From Rhodobacteraceae bacterium HLUCCA08 (GTDB lineage: Bacteria > Pseudomonadota > Alphaproteobacteria > Rhodobacterales > Rhodobacteraceae): a DNA stretch of 54,019 bases. Position numbers and translations under genes: made by a program. Of the stretch, positions 32,419 to 41,070 are shown one piece after another. Positions within the stretch are counted from its first letter, which is position 1; each line of letters begins with the position of its first letter. Location: assembly GCA_001314655.1 (NCBI GenBank), contig LJSF01000011.1:1-54019 (forward strand). Reading direction: 5' to 3'. A model generated the notes under the pieces. It was given only the letters and a program-made list of their open reading frames with translations, was not told the DNA's origin and did no database searches.

Positions 32419-33545
32419 GGGCGGGCCTCCTCGGGTCCGTCGCCGAAGACGCGCGACAGAAGACCGCGCGCCTCTTCGTCCGGGCGCAGGGCGTCGGCGG
32501 GGGTCTGGAGACGGCCGGGTTTCCAGGCGGTGGTGATGCTGCGGCAATGCAGGAAGCGAAACTGCCCAGCGGCCGAGAACAGCTTGCGGTTCAGCCGCTC
32601 GATGCTGTGCACCGACAGGCAGCGCCGGCCCAGCCAGCTTTGCGGGCGAAAGACGTATTTCGTGGCGCAGCGCCGGGTGCCCGGTGACATCATCACGTGA
32701 TCGGCATGTCGGGGCGGGTCGCGATCCGCCGCCGTGAAGCGCCAGTCGCCGGGAAAGGTCGCATAGCCCCAGCGCCGGGCGGCGTCGAAGACCGTCCCGC
32801 CTTGCGCGGTGCGACCCGTGACCAATTCGTCGATATCGACGTTGAGCACGGCGCGGGCCTGCGACAGGAAGCGGTCGCGCACGAGGTTCAGCAGCGTCGT
32901 CTGCAGAAACTTGCCGTCTTCGACGCCCGGGCTGGCACCGCGCGAGCCCCAGGGCAGCGGCGCGTCAAGGACGGCGGCGACCGGGTAGCCCGGGACCGAA
33001 CCGATCGCCGCGCGCAGGTCCGACAGGCTGTGCCGGTCGCTGCCATTGTCGGCGATCAGCACGGCGTCGGCCCCCTGCACCTCGTGGTGAAAGCGCAGCC
33101 AGTCGCGCACCCAGTCCAGCCGTTCGTTGCGCATCAGCGTATAGATCACGTTGCGGCCGGCGAAAGGCGCGGTCGCGGCCTCGTTGATCGTGATCTCGGC
33201 CGGCGGCGCGTCGGGCAGCGGCACGGTGAGTATGCCGGGCCGTCCGGTCCCGGCGGCCAGGTCGATCCGTTCGAACCGGCGATGGGTGCTGCGCCGGCGC
33301 AGCCGGGCAGGGGTGCCGTCGATGGCAAGGCGGGCCGGGTCGACCAGGGCCGAGAGGTTGAAGCTGCGCGGAAGGTAAAGCCGCACGATCCGTTCCTCCG
33401 GCATCCAGATCGCATCATAAAGCAGGGTGCGCCGGTCATAGCCCGCCCAGGCCGGATGATCCGGTTCGGTCGCGCGGGGGGGCAGGTCGCGATCCGGCGC
33501 GCCGTCGGGAAGTTGCAGGCTCGAAAGGATACGGGCGATGCTCAT
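32415..33545 (-). CDS. Glycosyltransferase-like protein (GT2/GT92-type)
   Basis: The product is 376 residues. The first ~120 residues (RRTLLYDAIWMPEERIVRLY ...) form a separate N-terminal domain. Then comes the glycosyltransferase start GRNVIYTLMRNERLDWVRDW, LRFHHEVQGADAVLIADNGS and the DxD-like LNVDIDELVTG. The layout resembles DUF23/GT92-type or capsular glycosyltransferases. It would add a sugar to a surface glycan; donor and acceptor are unknown. It overlaps both neighbours by 4 bases (33542-33545 and 32415-32418). Confidence 0.72.
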   Translation of the reverse strand: MSIARILSSLQLPDGAPDRDLPPRATEPDHPAWAGYDRRTLLYDAIWMPEERIVRLYLPRSFNLSALVDPARLAIDGTPARLRRRSTHRRFERIDLAAGTGRPGILTVPLPDAPPAEITINEAATAPFAGRNVIYTLMRNERLDWVRDWLRFHHEVQGADAVLIADNGSDRHSLSDLRAAIGSVPGYPVAAVLDAPLPWGSRGASPGVEDGKFLQTTLLNLVRDRFLSQARAVLNVDIDELVTGRTAQGGTVFDAARRWGYATFPGDWRFTAADRDPPRHADHVMMSPGTRRCATKYVFRPQSWLGRRCLSVHSIERLNRKLFSAAGQFRFLHCRSITTAWKPGRLQTPADALRPDEEARGLLSRVFGDGPEEARP

Positions 33546-34315
33546 TGAGATGCAGCCTCGGCCCACCGTGGACCGGCGCCGATCAGACGCCGCAAGGGAT
33601 AGCGGGTTTCGATCCGAGGCGCTGGCCGGGGCGGGTTGACCACGCGGTCGATGGCCGCGCGCAGGACCCGCGGGTAGTCACGCGGCTTGATCTTCTCGCG
33701 CTCCGGGCCGACCTTGAACGAGGTCACGGCATCCAGATAGGTCGACAGCAACAGCCAGGGCGCGATGTCCTCCCGCCGGGCGGGGTCGATGTCGAACACC
33801 GCCATCCGCCCGACCATCTTCACCGGGCGGCCCAGGCGTTCGATCACGTGATATTGCGCGCGTTTGCCGTAGTCGTCGAACAGCACCCGGACCGCGCGCG
33901 GCGTGCAGATCCAGGTGGCCATGTAGCAGGCGGCGCGAAAGCGGCCGTCGACCAGGACAAGCTCGGGCGGGGCGTCGGTCCAGTCGTCCCAGACGCTGTG
34001 CCAGTAGTCGCGGAACCGGTCCAGTTCGCGGCTGTCCAGGGCGCGGGCCCAGGGCAGGACCGGCCCGATATCGGCATGGATCACGCGCGGTGGCGAGGGC
34101 AGGGGATGGGCCGCTGCGATATCGCGCATGCGCTGGGCCCAGGCCGGATCGCTTTCGACCGAGACGATGGTCTTGCCCGGCTGCCCTGCCGCCAGGAAGG
34201 TCGACCCTCCCGAGCCGAATTCGAGGATGACATCGGCCTTCTCGTATTCCTTGCGCAGGAAGGTGACCACCTCGTCGGGAAAGGTCAGTGCGGGCAGGTC
34301 GGGGCAGGCCGTCAT
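33542..34315 (-). CDS. SAM-dependent methyltransferase-like protein
   Basis: The product is 257 residues from MTACPDLPAL at 34315. ADVILEFGSGGSTFLAAGQP is a class I SAM-binding motif I, VSVESDPAWAQRMRDIAA fits motif II, and ELVLVDGRFRAACYMATWIC the later strand. The C-terminal part (REKIKPRDYPRVLRAAIDRV) is less conserved. It may O-methylate a glycan or simply share the fold. It overlaps the GT25 gene upstream and the glycosyltransferase downstream by 4 bases each. Substrate unknown. Confidence 0.65.
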   Translation of the reverse strand: MTACPDLPALTFPDEVVTFLRKEYEKADVILEFGSGGSTFLAAGQPGKTIVSVESDPAWAQRMRDIAAAHPLPSPPRVIHADIGPVLPWARALDSRELDRFRDYWHSVWDDWTDAPPELVLVDGRFRAACYMATWICTPRAVRVLFDDYGKRAQYHVIERLGRPVKMVGRMAVFDIDPARREDIAPWLLLSTYLDAVTSFKVGPEREKIKPRDYPRVLRAAIDRVVNPPRPAPRIETRYPLRRLIGAGPRWAEAASQ

Positions 34316-35103
34316 GACGTGGTCTCGAGCAATTGCCGCCGGCGCGGCCAGAGCATCCCGCGCCGGGCGAGCCACCAGAGGCGCCGCAGATAATTCCCGG
34401 CCTTCACCCGGTAATGCGGCAGCCGCCGGGTCCAGTGCGGCTTGTTCACCAGGGCAAAGCCGGTGCCGGTGATGGTCGAGGTGCCGCCGTCATCGGGGTG
34501 GCTCGACCAGGGTTCCAGCCCCAGTTGCCGGTAATCATGCACGAAAAAGCGGTTCAATTCGTGATCCATCGCCCGTGTCTGGGGCCGCAGGTTCGGCAGG
34601 ATGCGCGCGGCGACGTCGCGGTGGATCAGGTAGCAGGCATTGCCGGTGAACGGCCCCAGATAGGCATTGAGCCGATAGGCGCCCAGCCGCCCCTGCGGGA
34701 TCGGCAGCTTGGCGCGGATGCAGTTGAACCGGACCAGGTCCCAATGCGCGGCGCCGGCCAGCGCGGTATCAAGCGCCTGCGGGAAATCGTCGTGGAACAC
34801 CACGTCGTCCTCCAGGATCAGTGCGATGTCGTGATCCGAGGCCAGAAAGGCCTGCCACACTGCGATATGGCTGGCATAGACGCCCATCTTTCCGGGCAGG
34901 ATCGGCTGGCCCATGTTGCGGGCATAGGCCGCGGCATCGGTGAGCGGGGCAAGCTCTTCTTCGCGGGCGCGCCCGTCGACGGCGGCAAAGACCTGCGCGT
35001 GCAGGCCCATCGCGGCCAGTTGCCGCTCCATCCGCGCGCGCCGGTCGGTGTCGCGCGGCAGGTTGATCAGCCAGATACCCATGTCGGACCGGGTCGGGCT
35101 CAT
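34312..35103 (-). CDS. Glycosyltransferase family 25 (LPS biosynthesis type)
   Basis: The product is 263 residues. The GT25 start WLINLPRDTDRRARMERQLA, then GKMGVYASHIAVWQAFLASD and IALILEDDVVFHDDFPQALD (acidic donor site) are diagnostic. GNACYLIHRDVAARILPNLR follows. GT25 members add galactose or related sugars to LPS or lipooligosaccharide cores. It overlaps neuB by 4 bases at its start and the methyltransferase-like gene by 4 at its end. The position supports a role in the same surface glycan. Confidence 0.85.
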   Translation of the reverse strand: MSPTRSDMGIWLINLPRDTDRRARMERQLAAMGLHAQVFAAVDGRAREEELAPLTDAAAYARNMGQPILPGKMGVYASHIAVWQAFLASDHDIALILEDDVVFHDDFPQALDTALAGAAHWDLVRFNCIRAKLPIPQGRLGAYRLNAYLGPFTGNACYLIHRDVAARILPNLRPQTRAMDHELNRFFVHDYRQLGLEPWSSHPDDGGTSTITGTGFALVNKPHWTRRLPHYRVKAGNYLRRLWWLARRGMLWPRRRQLLETTS

Positions 35104-36128
35104 GCCAGATCGCTCCATTTCAGCTGGGTGTTGCGGGTGACCGCCCGGGTCAGGCGCCGGCCCAGCACCTTGTCGAACGCGTAGCCCGGGATCTCGCCCG
35201 AGCCGGGGCGGCGGGCCCAGATGTCCTGTTCCCGGATCACATGGCCCGCGGGCAGGTCGGCATCGGCCACCACAGAGGCGCGGGCAAAGCGATAGACGGC
35301 TTCCTCGGGGCCGGTGCGTGCCTTGTCGTTGTTGGCGGCGATCCAGATCTCGCGGCTGCGGTCGATCAGGAAGCGCAATTCGGCCGGGTCCATCGAACAG
35401 GAAATGTCCGGCCCCTTGCGATAGCGGGTATCGGTATAATGCCGCTCCAGAATGCAGGCCCCCAGCGCGACCGAGGCCAGCGCCATTTCCGGCCCGATCG
35501 AATGGTCGGAAAAGCCCACGACGGCGTTCGGAAAGGCCGCGCGCAGCTCGGTCACCCCCTTGAGCGACACGATCTCGGGCGGCGAGGGGTAAAGGTTGGT
35601 GCATTCCAGAAGCGCGTAGTCGATTCCGGCCGCGTCCAGGATGGCGACGCTGGCGCGCATCGTCTCGATCGTCTGCATGCCGGTGGACAGGATCACCGGC
35701 TTGCCCTTTTTGGCGATGTGGCGGATCAGCGGCAGGTTGTCGGCCTCGCCCGAGCCGATCTTGTAGGCCGGCACATCGAGGCTTTCGAGGAAATCGCAGG
35801 CGGCGCGGGAAAACGGGGTGGAAATCCAGATCATCCCGAGGCTTTCGGTATAGCGCTTCAGCGCGGCCTCGTCGTCGCGGGACAGGGCGCAGGCCTCCAT
35901 CACCTCCCAGATCGACACGTCGGCATTGGGCGGAAAGATCGCCTTGGCCTCGTCGGTCATCTCGTCCTCGACGATATGGGTCTGGTGCTTGACCATCTCG
36001 CAACCGGCGCCGGCGGCCAGGCGGACCATGTCCTTGGCGACATTCAGGTCGCCGCCATGGTTGATGCCGATCTCGGCGATGACGAGCGGGGGATGGCCGG
36101 GGCCGATGGCGCGATGGGCGATCTTCAT
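35100..36128 (-). CDS. neuB: N-acetylneuraminate (nonulosonate) synthase NeuB
   Basis: The product is 342 residues. The TIM-barrel part (about 15-275) has IAEIGINHGGDLNVAKDMVR, EMVKHQTHIVEDEM, STPFSRAACDFLESLDVPAY, KIGSGEADNLPLIRHIAKKG, LECTNLYPSP, VVGFSDHSIG and ERHYTDTRYRKGPD. The C-terminal SAF domain (about 285-342, ASVVADADLPAGHVIREQDI) matches sialic acid synthases. It condenses a ManNAc-type sugar with phosphoenolpyruvate. It is the first gene of the ten-gene operon; its ATG at 36128 follows GGAGCACCCCC, and about 95 bases separate it from lpxL. Confidence 0.93.
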   Translation of the reverse strand: MKIAHRAIGPGHPPLVIAEIGINHGGDLNVAKDMVRLAAGAGCEMVKHQTHIVEDEMTDEAKAIFPPNADVSIWEVMEACALSRDDEAALKRYTESLGMIWISTPFSRAACDFLESLDVPAYKIGSGEADNLPLIRHIAKKGKPVILSTGMQTIETMRASVAILDAAGIDYALLECTNLYPSPPEIVSLKGVTELRAAFPNAVVGFSDHSIGPEMALASVALGACILERHYTDTRYRKGPDISCSMDPAELRFLIDRSREIWIAANNDKARTGPEEAVYRFARASVVADADLPAGHVIREQDIWARRPGSGEIPGYAFDKVLGRRLTRAVTRNTQLKWSDLA

Positions 36129-36223
36129 GGGGGTGCTCCGCTTGGCTTGATCCGGGTGATGCCACGGAGGGCGCCGCTTCGCAATCGGGCGGACGCGGGC
36201 GCGGCCCGCCCGGCCCGCCCGGA

Positions 36224-37108
36224 TCAGACCGATTTCGACCAGCGGCGATGGACCCAGAACCATTGTTCGGGATGGGCGCGCACCCGCGCCTCCAGCCGCC
36301 GTGTCGCCTCGCGGGTCATGGTGGCGGGGTCGGTGTGCGGGATCGGCGCCTCCAGCGCGATCTCGAAATCGAGCCCGTTGGCGGCGCGGGTGCCGAAATA
36401 GGGGATCAGCACCGCGTCCAGTTTCAACGCGATCTCGGCGGCCGAGGTGGCGGTCGGCGCGGGCTGGCCCAGGAAGTCGATCTCGGGAAAGGCGGTGGCG
36501 CGCACATCGAACAGCAGCGTGCCCATGCCGCCACCCTTCAGCATCCGCACGAAGCCCGCCATGCCGCGCCGGCCCTGGGCAAAAACCGGGCCGGACATGG
36601 TTTCCATGGTGCGCGCGTAATGGGCGTTGAAATAGGGGTTGGCCATCGGACGATACAGCCCGCCGATCACATGGCCCCGATTGGCCAGCGCCTGGCGCGG
36701 CGCTTCGAAATTGCCGAAATGGCCGGTCAGGAACAGGACCGGGCGGCCGGCGGCGCGGGCCTCGTCCAGCGCGGCCAGCCCGTCTCCGGTGATCGGGGTC
36801 TGGCCGATCCGGGCGCGAAAGCCGCGGCGGGAGTAATTCTCGATCATCGTGCGGCCGAAATTGTCGCAACAGGCACGGGCGATGCGGGCGCGTTCGGCCG
36901 GGTCCATGTCGGGCCAGACATGGGCCAGTTGCCGTTGGGCCCGGGCGCGATAGCCGGCCAGCGGAGCGATGAGGCCGGCGACCAGCCGGCCGAAGAGCGG
37001 CACGCGGAACCGATAGGGCATCACCAGTGCCAGGCCGATCAGCCCGCGCAGGGCCCAGTTGATCAGCCGATCCCCGATCGTGCCGGTTCTGTCCGCCGTG
37101 GTGCTCAT
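36224..37108 (-). CDS. lpxL: Lipid A biosynthesis acyltransferase (LpxL/HtrB-type)
   Basis: The product is 294 residues. An N-terminal amphipathic/hydrophobic segment (WALRGLIGLALVMPYRFRVP) anchors it at the inner membrane. The catalytic H(x4)E motif is in LFLTGHFGNFEAPRQALANR, followed by GLYRPMANPYFNAHYARTME and RRGMAGFVRMLKGGGMGTLL and the C-terminal EQWFWVHRRWSKSV. It adds a secondary acyl chain to Kdo-lipid A. It lies just upstream of the nonulosonate operon on the same strand, tying that operon to LPS. Confidence 0.9.
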   Translation of the reverse strand: MSTTADRTGTIGDRLINWALRGLIGLALVMPYRFRVPLFGRLVAGLIAPLAGYRARAQRQLAHVWPDMDPAERARIARACCDNFGRTMIENYSRRGFRARIGQTPITGDGLAALDEARAAGRPVLFLTGHFGNFEAPRQALANRGHVIGGLYRPMANPYFNAHYARTMETMSGPVFAQGRRGMAGFVRMLKGGGMGTLLFDVRATAFPEIDFLGQPAPTATSAAEIALKLDAVLIPYFGTRAANGLDFEIALEAPIPHTDPATMTREATRRLEARVRAHPEQWFWVHRRWSKSV

Positions 37109-37144
37109 GGCGCGGGCTTTAGGGCCGCGCGCCCGGCTTGGCAA

Positions 37145-37669
37145 CTAGCCGCGCAGCGACATCCGCCGCATGATCCCGTCCTTCAGGACCCGCTGGTGAT
37201 AGACCGCGCCCAGGATATGGGCCAGGATCGTGGCGATCAGCAGGGTCGCGACCAGCCCGTGCACCCGGCGCGGGGTGTAGTCGTGAAAACTGTCCGGCAG
37301 CAGCGCCACGTCGCCCGATGCGACCGCCGCTCGCAACCCCGCCTGCAGCGCCAGTGCGATGCCCGAGGCGATCATCACGAAGACCAGGGCATAAAGCGCC
37401 ACGTGCACGACCTTGCTCAGCACATCGAGCGCGGCATGGCCGGTGCTGGCAGGCGGCGGGGCCTTGGTCGACAGCCGGACCACCACCCGCGCCAGCATCA
37501 AGCCCAGCAGCACAAGGCCCAGGATCGCATGGTTGCGCAGCGCGCCCAGCTTGGCCGGGTCGTCATTGGCCAGCGGTTCCAGCATGAATTTGCCGGCCAC
37601 CAGGGCCAGCACGATCAGCAGGGCCGTGACCCAATGCAGCAGGATCACGGGGCGGGCATGGCGGGTCAT
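37145..37669 (-). CDS. Cytochrome b561-family membrane protein
   Basis: The product is 174 residues with four hydrophobic helices. His residues are placed as haem ligands: VILLHWVTALLIVLALVAGK, LRNHAILGLVLLGLMLARVV, VLSKVVHVALYALVFVMIAS and RVHGLVATLLIATILAHILG. YceJ-type b561 proteins move electrons between quinols and periplasmic acceptors or superoxide. It starts at ATG 37669; the gene is probably single and separate from lpxL 36 bases away. Confidence 0.87.
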   Translation of the reverse strand: MTRHARPVILLHWVTALLIVLALVAGKFMLEPLANDDPAKLGALRNHAILGLVLLGLMLARVVVRLSTKAPPPASTGHAALDVLSKVVHVALYALVFVMIASGIALALQAGLRAAVASGDVALLPDSFHDYTPRRVHGLVATLLIATILAHILGAVYHQRVLKDGIMRRMSLRG

Positions 37670-37750
37670 GGCGGTATCCTCGGATCGGCGGAATATATTA
37701 AAAATGTGCCATGTTTCGGCGCCGACGACAAGCGCCGGTTCGTGGCGGAT

Positions 37751-38347
37751 CTAGCGGCGCCGGTCGCGGCGGCTCGACATCGGCTGGAAGGCGACGCCGA
37801 CATGGGCCTCGCAATAGGGCTTGCCCTGTTGAACCGGCAACCCGCAGAACCAGAAATCCGGTGTCGCCGGATCGCCAATCGGCCATTTGCAGGTCCGTTC
37901 GGTCAGCTCCATCAGGGTCAGCCTCTTGGCCGATTTCTCGATCTCGCTGACCTTGGCCAGTGCCTCGGGCGAGATTTCGTTGGCCGAGGGTTGCGGCGGC
38001 AGCGGCTGGCCGGCGGGAATGATCGCCTTGCGCGTGGAGGCGGCGGCCCGGGGCGGCGCGGCGGGGGCGGGATCGTCAACCAGCGCCTCGGCGGTGCCGC
38101 CCGGGGCCGGCGCGGGCTCGGCCGGCTTGACCTTGGCACGTTTGGGCGCGGCATCCGGTTCGGCCTTGGCGGCGGGCTTGGGCGCGGCGGTGCCGGCGCC
38201 GGCGCGGTTCGACAGGCCCAGGCGATGGACCTTGCCGATCACCGCGTTGCGGGTCACGCCGCCCAGTTCCTTGGCGATCTGGCTGGCAGATTGCCCTTCG
38301 GCCCACATCTTTTTCAGGATTTCGACCCGTTCGTCGGTCCAGGACAT
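37751..38347 (-). CDS. gcrA: GcrA cell-cycle regulator
   Basis: The product is 198 residues. The N-terminal DNA-binding part MSWTDERVEILKKMWAEGQS and VTRNAVIGKVHRLGLSNR is the diagnostic GcrA helix-turn-helix. The C-terminal sigma70-interacting part has RTCKWPIGDPATPDFWFCGL and GKPYCEAHVGVAFQP with paired cysteines. A Pro/Ala/Lys-rich linker joins them. GcrA with sigma70 activates promoters methylated at GANTC by CcrM. It is a strong marker of alphaproteobacteria. Confidence 0.95.
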   Translation of the reverse strand: MSWTDERVEILKKMWAEGQSASQIAKELGGVTRNAVIGKVHRLGLSNRAGAGTAAPKPAAKAEPDAAPKRAKVKPAEPAPAPGGTAEALVDDPAPAAPPRAAASTRKAIIPAGQPLPPQPSANEISPEALAKVSEIEKSAKRLTLMELTERTCKWPIGDPATPDFWFCGLPVQQGKPYCEAHVGVAFQPMSSRRDRRR

Positions 38348-38498
38348 GCGGTTTCCTTCGGCTGGGGGCGGCGGGTCGCGCAAGGCGCCCCGAACCGTCC
38401 GGAAATGACAGAGCCGGTATACTAAGCCTTCTGCGCCGGGTTACAAGGCGGCTCGCGCAGGCTGGACCCTGTCGGCAGGGGTCCGCGCCCGTGGCGGC

Positions 38499-38909
38499 TC
38501 AGCCGGCGCGCACCTGCAGGCCGGCGCCCTTGAGCACCGGCACCAGCACGTCGAGCGGCGGCGCCAGGTCCGCGATCAGCCGTTCCATCCGGCCGTCGTG
38601 CAGCCAGATCGTCACCGTGAGGCTTTCGTGATGATCCGCCAGTTCGACCTCGTCGATGCCGTCGAAGGGCAGCCGGCGCGCCTCGCCTTCGGGGCTGAGG
38701 ACCAGAGCATCGTGATCGAGCCAGACACCGGACACGTCGCGCCGGGTCAGGATCAGCAGGAAGATCGCCAGCGGCGCCAGCCAGGTCGCCCAGCTCCACC
38801 ACGGATTGCCCTGTTGCAGACCATAGGCCGCCAGCAGCGCACAGGTGCCCGCCCCGATCCAGATCGCGGGGCGGCGGGTGTCGCGGCGATATTGCATGAT
38901 CGGTGTCAT
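38499..38909 (-). CDS. Small two-helix membrane protein, PH-like C terminus
   Basis: The product is 136 residues. Two adjacent hydrophobic segments (AIWIGAGTCALLAAYGLQQG and WWSWATWLAPLAIFLLILTR) precede a soluble beta-rich tail (SGVWLDHDALVLSPEGEARR, PFDGIDEVELADHHESLTVT), which resembles a bacterial PH-like domain. No family could be named and the function is unknown. The ATG at 38909 or the one at 38897 could be the start. Confidence 0.6.
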   Translation of the reverse strand: MTPIMQYRRDTRRPAIWIGAGTCALLAAYGLQQGNPWWSWATWLAPLAIFLLILTRRDVSGVWLDHDALVLSPEGEARRLPFDGIDEVELADHHESLTVTIWLHDGRMERLIADLAPPLDVLVPVLKGAGLQVRAG

Positions 38910-39014
38910 GGCGGTATGATACGAACCGATTCTGGCCGAAGTGCGGCAACCTGCGCCTTTCCGCTCAAGGCTGAGGCAAAATGTCGCGGAGACCCGCCCG
39001 ACAGGAGCATCGGC

Positions 39015-39515
39015 ATGCCCGCCGCCACCAACAAGACGGACCTGTCCAGGGTCACGGCGGTCGAATTCGGCAAACTCGCGGCATTGATCGCGCCGATCCC
39101 CGCGCCGCAGGCGATGCGCAAGCGCGCGGAGGAGAGCTCGATCAAGGATGTGATCGCCCACCGGGCGCATTGGATCGACCTGTTCCTGGGCTGGCACGCG
39201 CAGGGCCTGTCCGGGGCGCCGGTGGCGATCCCGGCGCCGGGCTACAGGTGGACCGACCTCAAACGCTACAATGCCGATCTGCGTGCCGCCCAGGCCGGGA
39301 TCGGCTGGGACGCGGCGCGCGCGATGCTGCAGGACGCCCATGACCGGCTGACCGGCTTCATCGAGGGGCTGGACGAGACAGCGCTCTATGGCGGGCCGAT
39401 GCAGGGCGGCGGCAATGCCTGGACCACCGGCCGCTGGGCCGAGGCGGCGGGGCCGTCGCATTACCGGTCGGCCGCGAAATGGATCCGTGCCTGTCTGCGG
39501 GCGGATGCGGGGTGA
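39015..39515 (+). CDS. ClbS/DfsB family (DUF1706) four-helix protein
   Basis: The product is 166 residues. It has the DinB-like four-helix layout with SSIKDVIAHRAHWIDLFLGW and the conserved Y/W-x-D-L motif GYRWTDLKRYNADLRAAQAG. ClbS members protect DNA from colibactin-type genotoxins; most relatives are uncharacterised, so the role here is uncertain. ACAGGAGCAT lies before the ATG. The gene is single. Confidence 0.8.
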   Translation: MPAATNKTDLSRVTAVEFGKLAALIAPIPAPQAMRKRAEESSIKDVIAHRAHWIDLFLGWHAQGLSGAPVAIPAPGYRWTDLKRYNADLRAAQAGIGWDAARAMLQDAHDRLTGFIEGLDETALYGGPMQGGGNAWTTGRWAEAAGPSHYRSAAKWIRACLRADAG

Positions 39516-39867
39516 GCGCCGATTGCGCCTGCGGCGCCGCGTGCCGCGGGCGGGGGGCCGGGGCTGACGCCCCGGCAAACGCGGTCGGGCACAGGCGGTC
39601 GGGCGCGCGCGGTCGGGCGCGCGCGGTCGGGCACAGGCGCCCCGGCACAGGCGCTGGCCGGATTTTCCACCTTTCCACGGCGGCGGAAATGGCCTAAGTG
39701 ACACACCCATGATGACCCGCGCGCTCCAGACCCCGATCCGACGCCGACGCTGACCCTTGCGTCCGCGGCGCCACGCGCGTCATCTTTTCCCGCATCCATG
39801 CTTCGCAATCGTTGACCCGCCCCGCCCCAAGCGGCATCAGCGGGTCCTCCCATCAAAGGACCGACCG
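39516..39867. other. Intergenic stretch before argD with a GC-rich repeat block
   Basis: No gene is supported. The first half holds a GC hairpin-prone tract (GGGGCTGACGCCCC at 39560-39573) and the 14-bp tandem repeat at 39581-39650. The second half presumably carries the argD promoter. AAAGGA at 39855-39860 is the argD ribosome-binding site. Confidence 0.6.
39581..39650. repeat. 14-bp tandem repeat, five units
   Basis: Units at 39581, 39595, 39609, 39623 and 39637 have the form GCGGTCGGGC(AC/GC)(AG/GC). Units 1 and 4 are identical, units 2 and 3 are identical, and unit 5 differs at three positions (GCGCCCC). Exact 14-base spacing suggests slippage expansion. The function is unknown; copy number may vary between strains. 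Confidence 0.8.
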
Positions 39868-41040
39868 ATGATCCCTGCCGTCCTGCCGACCTACAACCGG
39901 GCCCCGTTCAGCTTCGAACGCGGCGAGGGTTCCTGGCTGATCGAGGCGGACGGGCGACGTTTCCTCGACCTGGGCGCCGGCATTGCGGTCAACGCACTGG
40001 GCCATGCCCATCCGGCGCTGGTCGCGGCCCTGACCGAGCAGGCGGGCAAGCTGTGGCATGCCTCGAACCTCTATCACATCGGCCCGCAGGAGCGGCTGGC
40101 CGAGGCGCTGGTCGCGGCCACCTTCGCCGACACCGTGTTCTTCACCAATTCCGGCACCGAGGCCTGCGAACTGGCGGTCAAGATGGCCCGCAAGTACCGG
40201 TATGACCGCGGCGAGGACCGGACCACGATCCTGACCTTCGAAGGCTCGTTCCACGGCCGTTCCAGCGCCGGGATCGCCGCTGCCGGTTCCGAAAAGCTGA
40301 CCCGGGGCTTCGGGCCGCTCCTGCCCGGGTTCGTGCAGCTGCCCTGGGGCGATCACGACGCGCTGGCCGAAGCCGCCGGCCGGCCGGACGTGGGCGCGAT
40401 CCTGATCGAGCCGGTGCAGGGCGAAGGCGGCATCCGCCCGCTGCCCGACCAATGCCTCAAGGGCCTGCGCGATCTGTGCGACGAACACGGGTTGCTGCTG
40501 ATCCTGGACGAGGTGCAATGCGGCATGGGCCGCACCGGGCGGCTGTTCGCCCATGAATGGGCCGGGATCCGCCCCGACATCATGATGGTCGCCAAGGGCA
40601 TCGGCGGCGGTTTCCCCCTGGGCGCTGTCCTGGCCACCGAGGCCGCCGCCGCGTGCATGGGCGCCGGAACCCATGGCTCGACCTATGGTGGCAACCCGCT
40701 GGCCTGCGCGGTGGGCTGCACGGTGCTGGAGATCGTCGGCGATCCCGCCTTCCTGGCCGGGGTGAACCGCAAGGCGAGCCTGCTGCGCCAGGGGCTGGAA
40801 GGGCTGGTCGCGTCGCATCCGGACGTGTTCGAGGCGGTGCGCGGCAGAGGGTTGATGCTGGGGCTCAAGTGCACGGCGGCCAATACCGACGTGGTGCAGG
40901 CGGGCCATGCCCAGGCCGTATTGACGGTGCCCGCGGCTGACAATGTGGTGCGGTTGCTGCCCCCGCTCACGATCACCGAGGTCGAGATCGCCGAGGCGCT
41001 CGCCCGCCTCGAGGCCGCCGCCGGCACCCTTGACGCCTGA
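39868..41040 (+). CDS. argD: Acetylornithine/succinyldiaminopimelate aminotransferase
   Basis: The 390-residue class III PLP aminotransferase has substrate/cofactor motifs [40 protein letters not shown], the Asp of [20 protein letters not shown] and the PLP Lys in [19 protein letters not shown]. It works in arginine (and lysine/DAP) biosynthesis. AAAGGA lies 7 bases before the ATG at 39868. It is followed 30 bases later by argF in one operon. Confidence 0.95.
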   Translation: MIPAVLPTYNRAPFSFERGEGSWLIEADGRRFLDLGAGIAVNALGHAHPALVAALTEQAGKLWHASNLYHIGPQERLAEALVAATFADTVFFTNSGTEACELAVKMARKYRYDRGEDRTTILTFEGSFHGRSSAGIAAAGSEKLTRGFGPLLPGFVQLPWGDHDALAEAAGRPDVGAILIEPVQGEGGIRPLPDQCLKGLRDLCDEHGLLLILDEVQCGMGRTGRLFAHEWAGIRPDIMMVAKGIGGGFPLGAVLATEAAAACMGAGTHGSTYGGNPLACAVGCTVLEIVGDPAFLAGVNRKASLLRQGLEGLVASHPDVFEAVRGRGLMLGLKCTAANTDVVQAGHAQAVLTVPAADNVVRLLPPLTITEVEIAEALARLEAAAGTLDA

Positions 41041-41070
41041 CATTTGCGAACAGACGAAAAGACACGCGAC

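Noticed and set aside
39581-39650. Possible CRISPR array
   Set aside because: Units are contiguous 14-mers with no spacers and no cas genes are nearby.
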